This document shows, piece by piece, positions 1 to 7,579 of a stretch of DNA of 31,594 nt (its first letter is position 1; each line of letters opens with the position of its first letter). The DNA lies in assembly GCA_934096295.1 (NCBI GenBank), contig CAKOLL010000014.1:1-31594 (forward strand), written 5' to 3'. Below the pieces are notes generated by a model that saw only the letters and a program-made list of their open reading frames with translations, was not told the DNA's origin and did no database searches. The DNA is from an uncultured Bacilli bacterium. GTDB taxonomy: Bacteria > Bacillota_I > Bacilli_A > RF39 > UBA660. The translations under genes were made by a program, and so were the position numbers.

Positions 1-44
1 TCATTATTGGTCGAACTTTTTACCTCATTTAGTCCAGGTTTCAT
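1..44 (-). CDS. Possible start of an ORF running off the left edge
   Basis: An ATG at 42-44 on the minus strand opens a frame with no stop before the window ends. It reads MKPGLNEVKSSTNN and then runs off the edge. It begins 23 bases after the stop of the surface-protein gene at 68. I see no clear Shine-Dalgarno sequence before the ATG, so it could be chance. If the upstream gene is a DGR target, the next elements on this side would be expected to include an accessory gene, a template repeat and a reverse transcriptase. Fourteen residues are too few to assign a family. Confidence 0.2.
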   Translation of the reverse strand, partial: MKPGLNEVKSSTNN

Positions 45-67
45 CAGGGTTTATTCAAAACTGTCCG

Positions 68-1446
68 TCAATCAGTTATCCTCACAGGGTCACTCATACT
101 TCCTGACCCTGATACATATTTTACCGAAGACTCAAGATTGAAGGACGGACGCACCGCATAGCTATCAGCCACAAGGTAGTAGTTGACATTGCCAGTGCTA
201 CTCACACGGAACGCACGAGTCGTATCGTCGGAAGAGCGCGAAATAGTCAATTCTGTAGAACCTAAATATAACCAATTTTTTGATGTATTACTACTATAAG
301 AACTTAATTTTGTTGTCCATACACTTTGGTCTGCTGCAAATCCATAATCACTTACATACATTAAACCTATTTTGGCATCATGTGTTGTGGTTGATGCACC
401 ACTTCCCACTTCATATTGATATGCTGTTTTTGGCACATCATATAAGTATGTACTACTTCCACCTCCAACTTTCCATGTCGTTGTGGCTATTTTATCTGCT
501 AATGTTCCTAAACTTGTTAGATATGTGCCATTTAAATATGTATTTAAACTTGATGTTGACCATGTATTTGAACCGTTTTTATCCCAAATTTGAGTTCCTG
601 CTGATTTTGCTCTTATTACTTTTGTTTTGTCTCCAAATACTCCTATTATTCTAAATAAATTTGCATCTGGACATGTTGTTGCATCTGAGCCTAAACAAAT
701 ATAATTATTTACACTATCACTTGCTCCTGCATATCTGTATGAATTATCTCCTGCCCCATTTGCTAAAGAACTATCATGATAATATATATTATTTTTCCCT
801 TGGGTTCCTGTATATTGCGATTTAACATAATTAATTAAAGTCAAATCACTTAAAGTTATTTTCTTTTCATACGCAATACTAAACTTTCCTTTTGTATCCC
901 TTACCCTTATTATAATGCTTATGGGGTGATTTCCTAGAGTTAAATTTGTATACGTATATTCATTATTTCCATTCAGTTGAACAGGTCTTTGACCAAGATA
1001 ATAATAATATCCTTCTATTTTATTTGAACCTTCTGAAGCATCAACTTTTACATGTACACTTGTATATGCAACTTCAACAGTAACATCATTTATAACTGGC
1101 AAAACATATTTATCAAAATACACATAACACTTATCTAACACATTACCCGAAAACACAACTACATTTTTCGTATTATCCCATGATAAAGTTGACCCATTTT
1201 CACATTTTGATAACTCAGCGTTAAACGCATAATCATCTCCCGGCCAATTACTTTGTGTTACTTGTTTATAGTCTCCAGCTCAGCTGTTTGTTCTAAATTC
1301 ATGGATATTCCTTTAGTTATTTTAGTTTGATTATTACTATTATTTTCTACATAAGTATTTGAAGTTTTAAAATAATTAAAACTTGTAACAAATGTAATTA
1401 ATAAAACTAAAGTAATTATTGATAATATAATATATTTTTTCTTCAT
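68..1446 (-). pseudogene. Membrane-anchored surface protein with variable-type C-terminal domain, split by a frameshift
   Basis: The gene starts at an ATG (1444-1446) after GGAGATGATG. Residues 5-22 form a hydrophobic anchor. The first frame ends early at 1258-1260, but the coding signal continues in another frame: AGDYKQVTQSNWPGDDYAFN, then a Cys-containing stretch leading into the 362-codon frame that ends at 68. One base appears to be missing near 1275-1285, where GCTG-AGCTGGAGAC would be continuous as GCTGGAGCTGGAGAC. The middle part (about 750-1130) looks Ig-like (VRDTKGKFSIAYEKKITL). The C-terminal part contains RIIGVFGDKTKVIRAK, WSTSSLNTYLN, IGLMYVSDYGFAA, and ends with AFRV...VRPSFNLESSVKYVSGSGS. 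That layout resembles large families of paralogous surface proteins in gut Bacillota. Codon use changes sharply in the last 190 bases. The break could be a real mutation or an assembly error. Confidence 0.6.
131..258 (-). other. Candidate DGR variable region (VR) at the 3' end of the surface-protein gene
   Basis: On the coding strand the residues from ISRSSDD to VRPSFNL use GC-rich codons unlike the rest of the gene: Arg is CGC/CGT instead of AGA, Ala GCG, Pro CCG, Ser TCC/TCG, Val GTG/GTC. Residues that look constant have A-free codons. Residues that look variable mostly have NNY codons (GAC, GAT, ACT, CGT, AGT, TAC, CTT, GCT), the products expected from mutagenised AAY codons. The position at the extreme C terminus of a surface protein fits a DGR target. 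No template repeat or reverse transcriptase lies in the window, so this remains an inference. Confidence 0.45.
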
Positions 1447-1566
1447 TTAGCATCATCTCCATAACAATATCACGCACGGATATTTTATTTTACACATACA
1501 TTTTAACATAAAAAAAAGAAAAAAAAACACTATATTTGCACAAATGCACAATTTAGGTTTTTTTTA

Positions 1567-4050
1567 TCATTCTTCTAGAATTTTAAAATCTTTTACATCA
1601 CCTTTATCAAAATCATAATCAATCCATATAATAGCATTTTTAGTACCAGATAAATCCCAAACATACCAACTTAAATACATTTTATCATTTATAATAATTG
1701 GTTCTACATAGTTATTATAATAATCATAATTAATATTTTTTTTCAAATTATCTAAAAAATTTAATTCATAATCATAATTATTTAATTCTTTATAGTATTT
1801 TGAATTATCAGCATTCATAAAATCCAGCAATGGTTTAAGTAAAAAAACAAACTTTTTATCACTTAAATAATCTTCCTTAATATTTTTCTTATATAAATCA
1901 ATTAATACATCTAATAAATAACCTGTATGTTTATAAGTTACATCTAAAGATGTTGTATCACTTAAAGCATTAAGAACATTCATAACAGTTTTTTCATCAT
2001 TAAATCCATCATATAAAACTTTAACAAAATAATTAATATCATCGTAATACCATTTATTTAAAGCGCTTGAACCATAAATATACTCTAAAGCCTCAAGATA
2101 ATATGTATCAAAACTATAAGCACTAACGTTTTTAGTAAAATACTTTGAAGTAAATATTTCAGCTCCAGCTTCTGTAATATAATTAGTATACGTAAAACTT
2201 ACATACTCACAATTATCTGGTATATTTGGAATAGCATCATATACATCAACTTTATTATCACATCTATATAAAGTTGTACTTTGTTTATTATTAAAAGAAA
2301 AATCTACGAAATGTATAAGTTCATGATATAAAACACTATCTTTATCCGTTACTAAATCAATTCTTGTATCAAAGTCTTGATAAGTTCCAAAGGCTTTTCC
2401 ATCCTGTAAAATATCCGCTTTGTTAATATTCAAATAACCAAGTTTATGTAAAAAATAGAATTCATCTAAATATTCTTTCTTATCCACTACAATTTCAAAT
2501 ATATCATAAACCTCTTTTTTATAATCTAGTAGCATATTATTATTTTCTACAATATAAGCATATTTTTTAAATAATTCTTCATTTTTATTTATTTTTAATT
2601 CTATCTTTTCTAAATCATATTTGTCTATAATATCATCTAAATTTATGTCATAAAAAACATTAAAATTAATCTTTTTTATCTTATTATTTCCAAGTTTTAT
2701 TATATATGTTTTATATAATGTTTCTAAAATTATATGTTCATCATTTATTTTAATATTTACAAAAATCTCATCTATAATTTTCTTACCATCTTTATATAAA
2801 TAATGTTCATTTGCATTTTTAAATACATCACAATAACCATTATTATAGCAATTTATATTATAAAAATCTTTCGCTATTTCATTTAAATTTTTATCCAAAA
2901 AATAATATTTAAAGCTTTGATAGTCATAACCACTATATACATTATTAGTTAAATAACTTATATTTATATTTTCATTAATATTTAATTGTTTTAGAGATTT
3001 ATCATAATATTTATAAGTTGTACCATCACCAAGTAAATCGAAAACTGCTGCTACTTTAATATAATCACATTCTAAAGTAATTTCTCCTCCACTAATTTCT
3101 TTATCTTTATAAAAAAGTATATAATTATCTGTATCAATGCCTAAAATAGCATCATCAAATAGAATTTTATAAGCATACATACATTTATCAACAACAATTT
3201 TGTCGTTATTATCTTTTAATTTATAACCAGTTTGGCATTTATCTTTAGACATTTTATATTTATTATTTATTTTAGTATTATCTTTATAAATTTTATCTCC
3301 ATCTATATAATAAATAATATTATTATAAGTAAATATATTATATTCTATATAATTAGTATTATCATAAGTAATACCTTCATATAAAACTTCTTTAGTTCTA
3401 GTATCAATTAAATAACCTTTATTATTTTTAGTAAATCTAAAATAAGTCATTCCTTCATCGCTATTATATAAAGAAGAATTTTCAAAATTTCTCCATAACA
3501 CTTTTTTATTTATTAAATCAACAACTATACTTTTACTTTTCTTTTCATAAGGTTCAATAATTAATAGATCATTGCCAAATTCTGCAAAATATTCAAAATT
3601 CCCAGTAAAATCTAATACATATATTTTATTTAAATTATTATCATAAACAGCATTATCTACCAAAACATATTTATTGTCATTAGCAACTTTTATTTGAGTT
3701 CCATTTATTAAAATTTCTCCAGCTTTATTTATTATTTTTTTGATATTTTTATTAGTTACAATTATAAACCTTTTATCAAATATTTCATAATTAGTAAACT
3801 CTTCATTATACTCACTAATTATATTATCATTAAAGTCATATATAACTAATTTATTACCTTCATCTTTAACATAAAAATTTTCTCCAACACTAACATTAAT
3901 ATTATTTATTACAGTAACACTTTCAAATCCTAATACTTTTTCTTCATTTATACCCTTTTTGTCATTAAAAACAATATAAATAGTTACAAAACTCCATATT
4001 ACGAATAAAACTAAAGTACTAATTAACAATCTCTTTTTATTCTTTTTCAT
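1567..4050 (-). CDS. Large membrane-anchored protein with HELIH zinc-metallopeptidase motif
   Basis: This protein has 827 residues if it starts at the ATG at 4048-4050. That ATG follows GGGGAATAAATA and the stop of the upstream small gene; an ATG 33 bases upstream would overlap that gene. A basic N terminus (KKNKKR) precedes one membrane helix (about residues 9-28), so most of the protein should lie outside the cell. Residues about 50-460 are repetitive short beta strands rich in Tyr/Asn, such as KYVLVDNAVYDNNLNKIYVL, suggesting a propeller-like or other all-beta region. The C-terminal third contains HELIH (about 576-580), followed roughly 50 residues later by YITEAGAE. That resembles the HExxH...E zinc site of gluzincins. 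I do not recognise the family. A secreted or surface metalloprotease, possibly acting on the cell's own envelope or on neighbours, is inference. Confidence 0.6.
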   Translation of the reverse strand: MKKNKKRLLISTLVLFVIWSFVTIYIVFNDKKGINEEKVLGFESVTVINNINVSVGENFYVKDEGNKLVIYDFNDNIISEYNEEFTNYEIFDKRFIIVTNKNIKKIINKAGEILINGTQIKVANDNKYVLVDNAVYDNNLNKIYVLDFTGNFEYFAEFGNDLLIIEPYEKKSKSIVVDLINKKVLWRNFENSSLYNSDEGMTYFRFTKNNKGYLIDTRTKEVLYEGITYDNTNYIEYNIFTYNNIIYYIDGDKIYKDNTKINNKYKMSKDKCQTGYKLKDNNDKIVVDKCMYAYKILFDDAILGIDTDNYILFYKDKEISGGEITLECDYIKVAAVFDLLGDGTTYKYYDKSLKQLNINENINISYLTNNVYSGYDYQSFKYYFLDKNLNEIAKDFYNINCYNNGYCDVFKNANEHYLYKDGKKIIDEIFVNIKINDEHIILETLYKTYIIKLGNNKIKKINFNVFYDINLDDIIDKYDLEKIELKINKNEELFKKYAYIVENNNMLLDYKKEVYDIFEIVVDKKEYLDEFYFLHKLGYLNINKADILQDGKAFGTYQDFDTRIDLVTDKDSVLYHELIHFVDFSFNNKQSTTLYRCDNKVDVYDAIPNIPDNCEYVSFTYTNYITEAGAEIFTSKYFTKNVSAYSFDTYYLEALEYIYGSSALNKWYYDDINYFVKVLYDGFNDEKTVMNVLNALSDTTSLDVTYKHTGYLLDVLIDLYKKNIKEDYLSDKKFVFLLKPLLDFMNADNSKYYKELNNYDYELNFLDNLKKNINYDYYNNYVEPIIINDKMYLSWYVWDLSGTKNAIIWIDYDFDKGDVKDFKILEE

Positions 4051-4051
4051 A

Positions 4052-4279
4052 TTATTTATTCCCCATATAATAAAGTCTTTCATTTAAATTATTTGCCACA
4101 AAATCTACCTCATCATATTCTTCATCATCTAAAAAAGAATCATCTAAATATCTATCAATAAGAAGTAATACTTCAGCTAAAGTCTTACATTTTGTTACAT
4201 CAATATTACATTTATTTAATACACTAATTTCATAATCATTAATAACTATATTATCTCCATATTTTTTAAGTTCATCCAT
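4052..4279 (-). CDS. Small acidic protein of unknown function
   Basis: This is a 75-residue acidic protein with no membrane segment. It starts at an ATG preceded by AAGGTGAGG at good spacing and ends one base before the start of the large HELIH-motif protein, so the two are almost certainly cotranscribed and perhaps translationally coupled. It contains an acidic cluster (DDSFLDDEEYDEVDF) and a predicted helix (CKTLAEVLLLIDRYL). I recognise no family. It might be a cytosolic partner or inhibitor of the downstream protein, but only the gene order suggests this. Confidence 0.55.
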   Translation of the reverse strand: MDELKKYGDNIVINDYEISVLNKCNIDVTKCKTLAEVLLLIDRYLDDSFLDDEEYDEVDFVANNLNERLYYMGNK

Positions 4280-4290
4280 ATCTTATAACC

Positions 4291-4542
4291 TCACCTTAAT
4301 TCTATCACATCATAACAAAAAAATATAGGTCTTTTTATTTCATAAACACCTAAATCAGTATTGTCTGCTATAACTTGAAAAGTAAGATTGGTATTCTTCA
4401 AAAAATTAATAGCTATTTCAATTGAGTTTCTTCTTTTTACTCTAGACTCATAAACATCTTGTTTTATTTTTTCTTTGTCATAAAGCAAAAGATCATCAAT
4501 GGTTACTTTTAAACGATTAGCTTCTTTCAACACTTTCGACAA
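4291..4542 (-). pseudogene. Remnant of a larger gene (C-terminal helix-turn-helix-like tail)
   Basis: This open frame of 83 codons begins only at a TTG with no ribosome binding site, and a stop lies just upstream in the same frame. The part SRVKRRNSIEIAINFLKNTN followed by LTFQVIADNTDLGVYEIKR looks like the C-terminal tail of Rpn/PD-(D/E)XK-type or transposase-like proteins, which often end in a short 'IAxxTxLxxxEI' helix-turn-helix. The end (PIFFCYDVIELR) does not fit such a tail and may be out of frame. I read it as a decayed gene; it could instead be a short hypothetical protein. Confidence 0.35.
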
Positions 4543-4588
4543 AAGATATCAAAACATCCAATTATCAAACAAATTATGGCAAAAAAAT

Positions 4589-4607
4589 AAAGACCATTAA
4601 GGCCTTT
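4589..4607 (-). terminator. Rho-independent terminator of hsp20
   Basis: On the minus strand AAAGGCC-TTAAT-GGTCTTT forms a 7-bp stem (one G-U pair) followed by ATTTTTTT. It lies just after the Hsp20 stop codon at 4615. Confidence 0.7.
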
Positions 4608-4614
4608 ACATACA

Positions 4615-4989
4615 TTATTTTACTTCAATATATTTTTTATTTTTATCTTCATCTACTTTTGAAACACTTATTGTTAAAATACCATCTTTAAATTCTGCTT
4701 CCATAGTATCTTCATCAATATCTTCTAAATGAAAGCTTCTTTCAAGTCTTCCAAACATTTTTCTTTCTCTATGTAAATATTTTTTATTATCTTCATGTTT
4801 TTCATGATGTTCTGCTTTAACAACAATATTTCCTTTATTACATTCAACTTTTATATCTTTCTTGTCATAGCCTGGAACATCCATTTCAATAAACACTTTA
4901 TTATCTTTTTCAAAGATATCACATTTCATCTTATTTTCTTTTTCAAAATCACTTAACATATCATCAAAAAACATTCTACTTGGTAACAT
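4615..4989 (-). CDS. hsp20: Small heat-shock protein, Hsp20/alpha-crystallin family
   Basis: An ATP-independent holdase that binds unfolding proteins in the cytoplasm. At 124 residues it is close to the usual bacterial Hsp20 length. The alpha-crystallin domain runs from about residue 22 (MKCDIFEKDNKVFIEMDVPG) and includes the typical DVPGYDKKDI and the closing segment MEAEFKDGILTISVSK, equivalent to the family's A-x-x-x-n-G-v-L motif. I chose the ATG at 4987-4989 because AAGGAAG lies about 9 bases upstream; an ATG three codons earlier abuts the ribosome binding site. The gene is monocistronic, with its own terminator, and its promoter carries a CIRCE operator, so HrcA repression released by heat is expected. 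Confidence 0.93.
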   Translation of the reverse strand: MLPSRMFFDDMLSDFEKENKMKCDIFEKDNKVFIEMDVPGYDKKDIKVECNKGNIVVKAEHHEKHEDNKKYLHRERKMFGRLERSFHLEDIDEDTMEAEFKDGILTISVSKVDEDKNKKYIEVK

Positions 4990-5073
4990 AAATATCATCT
5001 TCCTTTCATATTTTCAAATCTTTACTATTACTTGAAAATGTTTTTTATGTTAATCTCTTCAATTAACACTATC

Positions 5074-5102
5074 ATTATATTACCTTATTTAGCACTCGTC
5101 AA
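5074..5102 (-). promoter_or_regulatory. Sigma-A promoter of hsp20
   Basis: On the minus strand TTGACG (5097-5102), a 17-base spacer and TATAAT (5074-5079) form a near-consensus promoter about 85 bases before the hsp20 start. The -35 lies inside the CIRCE element. Confidence 0.85.
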
Positions 5103-5115
5103 GTATAAGTGCTAA
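5089..5115. promoter_or_regulatory. CIRCE operator (HrcA binding site)
   Basis: TTAGCACTC - 9 bases - AAGTGCTAA, an inverted repeat differing from the CIRCE consensus (TTAGCACTC-N9-GAGTGCTAA) at one base. It covers the -35 of the hsp20 promoter, which is how HrcA blocks transcription in other Bacillota. Confidence 0.9.
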
Positions 5116-5134
5116 TTTTCACAAAACTTTCACA

Positions 5135-5968
5135 TTACTTTTTATTTTCAATACAATTGCTAAACTTTCCTAAATAAGAAATTTCACTCTCATTACCTGC
5201 TTCATCTACTGCATAACTCCATACATTAGAATTATTACTACAAACAAACTCATCTTCAATATACACTTTAAAACTTTCTTTTTTAGGATTTCCATCATTT
5301 TCAGAAACATAATACATAATATTTTTTAAGTTTTCATCTTGATAATCAATATAGACTATTTCAGATAATGAATAATTCCCTAATTTTGGAACCACATTAT
5401 CTATTTTTATATTTACAGATTTATTTAAAGAAAAATCACCGAAATCAACCAAAGCACTTAACTCTGTATTAACATTATTATTAATAACTAAAGTCTTATC
5501 ATAAGTATCAATTGAACCATCCAAACTATACCAATTTATTGATTTAATATCACTTTCCTTATAATAGTAGTTACCTCCATTTTTTAAATGAACTTGAACA
5601 GTACCTCCATCTTTATTCCATTCATTAAGTTTAAAATTATCACTTGCAACAAATTCAATAACTGGTATTTTTGCAAGTTCACTAGCTCTTTCACAATTTT
5701 TTTCTTTAAAACTAACTTTTCCATCATTTAACTCATAAATTTCACATTTATCATTATCAGATTTTTCTAAATATCCATTTTCTAATAACGCTTCAATACT
5801 AACCTCTTTTTCTCCAGTATCATCAAAATACATTTTAGCAACTTGTGACACATTTCCTAAATTATCATTATCATTACCATGCTTTTCAGAAAATTTATAA
5901 ATTAACACTCCAAGACCAACACCAATAACTAATGCCCCTACAATAATAATTAATTTCTTCTTTTTCAT
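5135..5968 (-). CDS. Membrane-anchored extracellular protein of unknown function (Ig-like C terminus)
   Basis: This protein has 277 residues and starts at an ATG after GGGAGTGTATCA. A Lys-rich start and a hydrophobic helix (about residues 6-25) indicate an N-in, C-out single-pass protein. The segment from about 38 to 105 (VAKMYFDDTGEKEVSIEALL, NGYLEKSD, ...CEIYELNDGKVSFKEKNC) resembles the periplasmic or extracellular part of pseudopilin-like proteins of Bacillota. The C-terminal part, ending WSYAVDEAGNESEISYLG, looks like an Ig-like fold of the sort common in adhesins. Two Cys pairs could form disulfides. It is the last gene of an apparent operon, 23 bases after the CDF-like gene. Function is unknown. 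Confidence 0.6.
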   Translation of the reverse strand: MKKKKLIIIVGALVIGVGLGVLIYKFSEKHGNDNDNLGNVSQVAKMYFDDTGEKEVSIEALLENGYLEKSDNDKCEIYELNDGKVSFKEKNCERASELAKIPVIEFVASDNFKLNEWNKDGGTVQVHLKNGGNYYYKESDIKSINWYSLDGSIDTYDKTLVINNNVNTELSALVDFGDFSLNKSVNIKIDNVVPKLGNYSLSEIVYIDYQDENLKNIMYYVSENDGNPKKESFKVYIEDEFVCSNNSNVWSYAVDEAGNESEISYLGKFSNCIENKK

Positions 5969-5991
5969 TGATACACTCCCTTTCTAAATAA

Positions 5992-6831
5992 TTAATTATT
6001 TTTATAAACCAAAAAGTCAACTAATTTTACCTCAAAATTATCTAACTTAATTTTTCCTTTTACATATTCTTCCCAAATGATTAAATCTTCTATATCAACA
6101 CTATCATTAATTAAAATTTCAATAACAACTTTATAATAATTTCTAATATTTATTAAATTACAATTAGAATAATATATTCCATCACATTCTTTTAAAGCCA
6201 ATTCTACCTTCTTAATTATTTTTTTATTTAAATCATTTTGACCATTCACTAATATAAAATTATTTTCTATAATTTTTAACCCAAACATGAATATTAATAT
6301 TGCCCCAAATAATACTCCAAGCATATCAAACACTGGTATAAATCCACCTAAGGAAATAAAAAATATTGTTAAGACTGTATATATTCCATCAAAAAAGTTT
6401 ACATGCATCATATCCATTAACATTTCACTTTGAATACTTTTAGCAACTTTAAATAATATTTTTGACATAATAAACAATGATAATACACTTACAATAATAG
6501 GTAATATTATTTTTAAATCAACAAAATAATATTTCAAAAAGAATGTTTTTATAAATATAAATAATCCTAATAAACAAATTATTAATCCATAAACCATCAT
6601 AGAATACATCTCATTTTTACCATATCCAAATGGTTCTTTCAAACTTACTCTTCTACCTTTAACTATAGAAGCTGTAAAGCTTAATAATTTATTTGTTAAA
6701 ACACATAAAGTATAATAGCCACTTACCATTAAAGCAAAAGAGCTAAATACACTACCACTAAATATTTTAGCTAATGCTATTAAACTAACAATAACAATAT
6801 CACAAATAGCTATTTTCCTTTCTACTCTCAT
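5992..6831 (-). CDS. Cation diffusion facilitator-like membrane protein with an altered metal site
   Basis: 279 residues; the ATG follows AAAAGGTG. About five to six hydrophobic helices occupy residues 1-195, followed by a soluble C-terminal domain (about 205-275), the layout of CDF metal/proton antiporters. Family landmarks are visible: ALAKIFSGSVFSSFAL at TM1-2, the PFGYGKNE loop motif and MMHVNFFDGIYT at TM5. In ordinary CDF zinc transporters TM2 carries ADgxHSlxD; here the region reads MVSGYYTLCVLTN, so the TM2 metal ligands are missing while H and D of TM5 remain. It may be a non-transporting paralogue or have a changed substrate. It sits 10 bases after the nitroreductase gene in the same operon. 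Confidence 0.7.
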   Translation of the reverse strand: MRVERKIAICDIVIVSLIALAKIFSGSVFSSFALMVSGYYTLCVLTNKLLSFTASIVKGRRVSLKEPFGYGKNEMYSMMVYGLIICLLGLFIFIKTFFLKYYFVDLKIILPIIVSVLSLFIMSKILFKVAKSIQSEMLMDMMHVNFFDGIYTVLTIFFISLGGFIPVFDMLGVLFGAILIFMFGLKIIENNFILVNGQNDLNKKIIKKVELALKECDGIYYSNCNLINIRNYYKVVIEILINDSVDIEDLIIWEEYVKGKIKLDNFEVKLVDFLVYKNN

Positions 6832-6841
6832 AATTCACCTT

Positions 6842-7363
6842 TTAATCAAATATTATATAATCTTCTTTCCTCGGACTAGCGGGTGGTAAAATCATATCTC
6901 TGTATCCTAAAACTACATTACCAATACCAACATAATCATCACTTAATCCCCATTTTTCCATTAATTTTTTTCCAAAGTCAGTTTGAAAAGTTTCATAAGC
7001 ACGATGAACCCAACAACTATCAACACCTAAGCTAAATGCAGCATTTATAATATTAGAAATTACTGCACTACCATCTTCTTTATAAGTACTTACATTTTTA
7101 TCTGCAAAAACAATTACTAATGTCGGAGCATCATAAAATGGATTTAATCCTGGTTTATTTACAAAACTACCATTTACTTTTGCTATTTCAGAAATAAGGT
7201 CCTTACTTTGCACTACAACTATTTTAGCACTTTGCATATTTTTACCAGACGGAGCAAAAGTACCACATTTCAATATTTCATTTAATATATCACTAGGTAT
7301 TTGATCTTGTTTAAACTTTCTAATGCTTCTTCGTTCACATAATACTTTTGTCACATCATTCAC
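6842..7363 (-). CDS. Nitroreductase-family FMN-dependent oxidoreductase
   Basis: 173 residues, a typical length for the smaller nitroreductase proteins. The N terminus CERRSIRKFKQDQIP carries the RRSIRxF phosphate-binding motif for FMN, and CGTFAPSGKNMQSAKIVVVQ matches the family's AP(S)xxNxQpw segment. VDSCWVHRAYE and YVGIGNVVLGYRD correspond to the C-terminal FMN-contacting region (GlG and vlGyp). Translation probably starts at the GTG (7361-7363), eight bases after GGAGA. It is the first gene of the nitroreductase / CDF-like / anchored-protein operon. The physiological substrate cannot be read from sequence. Confidence 0.88.
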   Translation of the reverse strand: MNDVTKVLCERRSIRKFKQDQIPSDILNEILKCGTFAPSGKNMQSAKIVVVQSKDLISEIAKVNGSFVNKPGLNPFYDAPTLVIVFADKNVSTYKEDGSAVISNIINAAFSLGVDSCWVHRAYETFQTDFGKKLMEKWGLSDDYVGIGNVVLGYRDMILPPASPRKEDYIIFD

Positions 7364-7415
7364 TTATATCATCTCCATACAATATAATAATAACATATTT
7401 TTTGCATTTAGGGTA

Positions 7416-7444
7416 TTGCTTTTATAAAAAAAATTTGATAAGAT
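7416..7444 (+). promoter_or_regulatory. Promoter of tRNA-His
   Basis: TTGCTT (7416-7421), a 17-base spacer and TAAGAT (7439-7444), about 18 bases before the tRNA 5' end. Confidence 0.55.
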
Positions 7445-7461
7445 AAGTTATGCAAAGACAT

Positions 7462-7538
7462 GGTGCAATTGGTGAAGTGGTTAACACGCCGGATTGTGGC
7501 TCCGGTATGCAAGGGTTCGATTCCCTTATTGTGCCCCA
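7462..7538 (+). tRNA. tRNA-His (GTG)
   Basis: Cloverleaf with GTGCAAT/ATTGTGC acceptor arms, an encoded extra G(-1) facing C73 as is diagnostic for tRNA-His, anticodon GTG in the loop of CCGGATTGTGGCTCCGG, TTCGA in the T loop and an encoded CCA. Confidence 0.97.
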
Positions 7539-7548
7539 TTAAGAAATT

Positions 7549-7579
7549 AAAAAGCAAGTATTTTTCTACTTGTTTTTTT
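7549..7579. terminator. Bidirectional terminator between tRNA-His and the ASCH gene
   Basis: CAAGTA-TTTTTC-TACTTG stem flanked by A and T runs (AAAAAG before, TTTTTTT after), so it can stop transcription from both sides. The minus-strand stop codon of the ASCH gene (7566-7568) lies within the hairpin. Confidence 0.75.

Noticed and set aside
4052..4279. Toxin-antitoxin pair with the downstream gene
   Set aside because: The downstream protein is a large membrane-anchored protein and the small one shows no antitoxin motif; size and adjacency alone are not enough.
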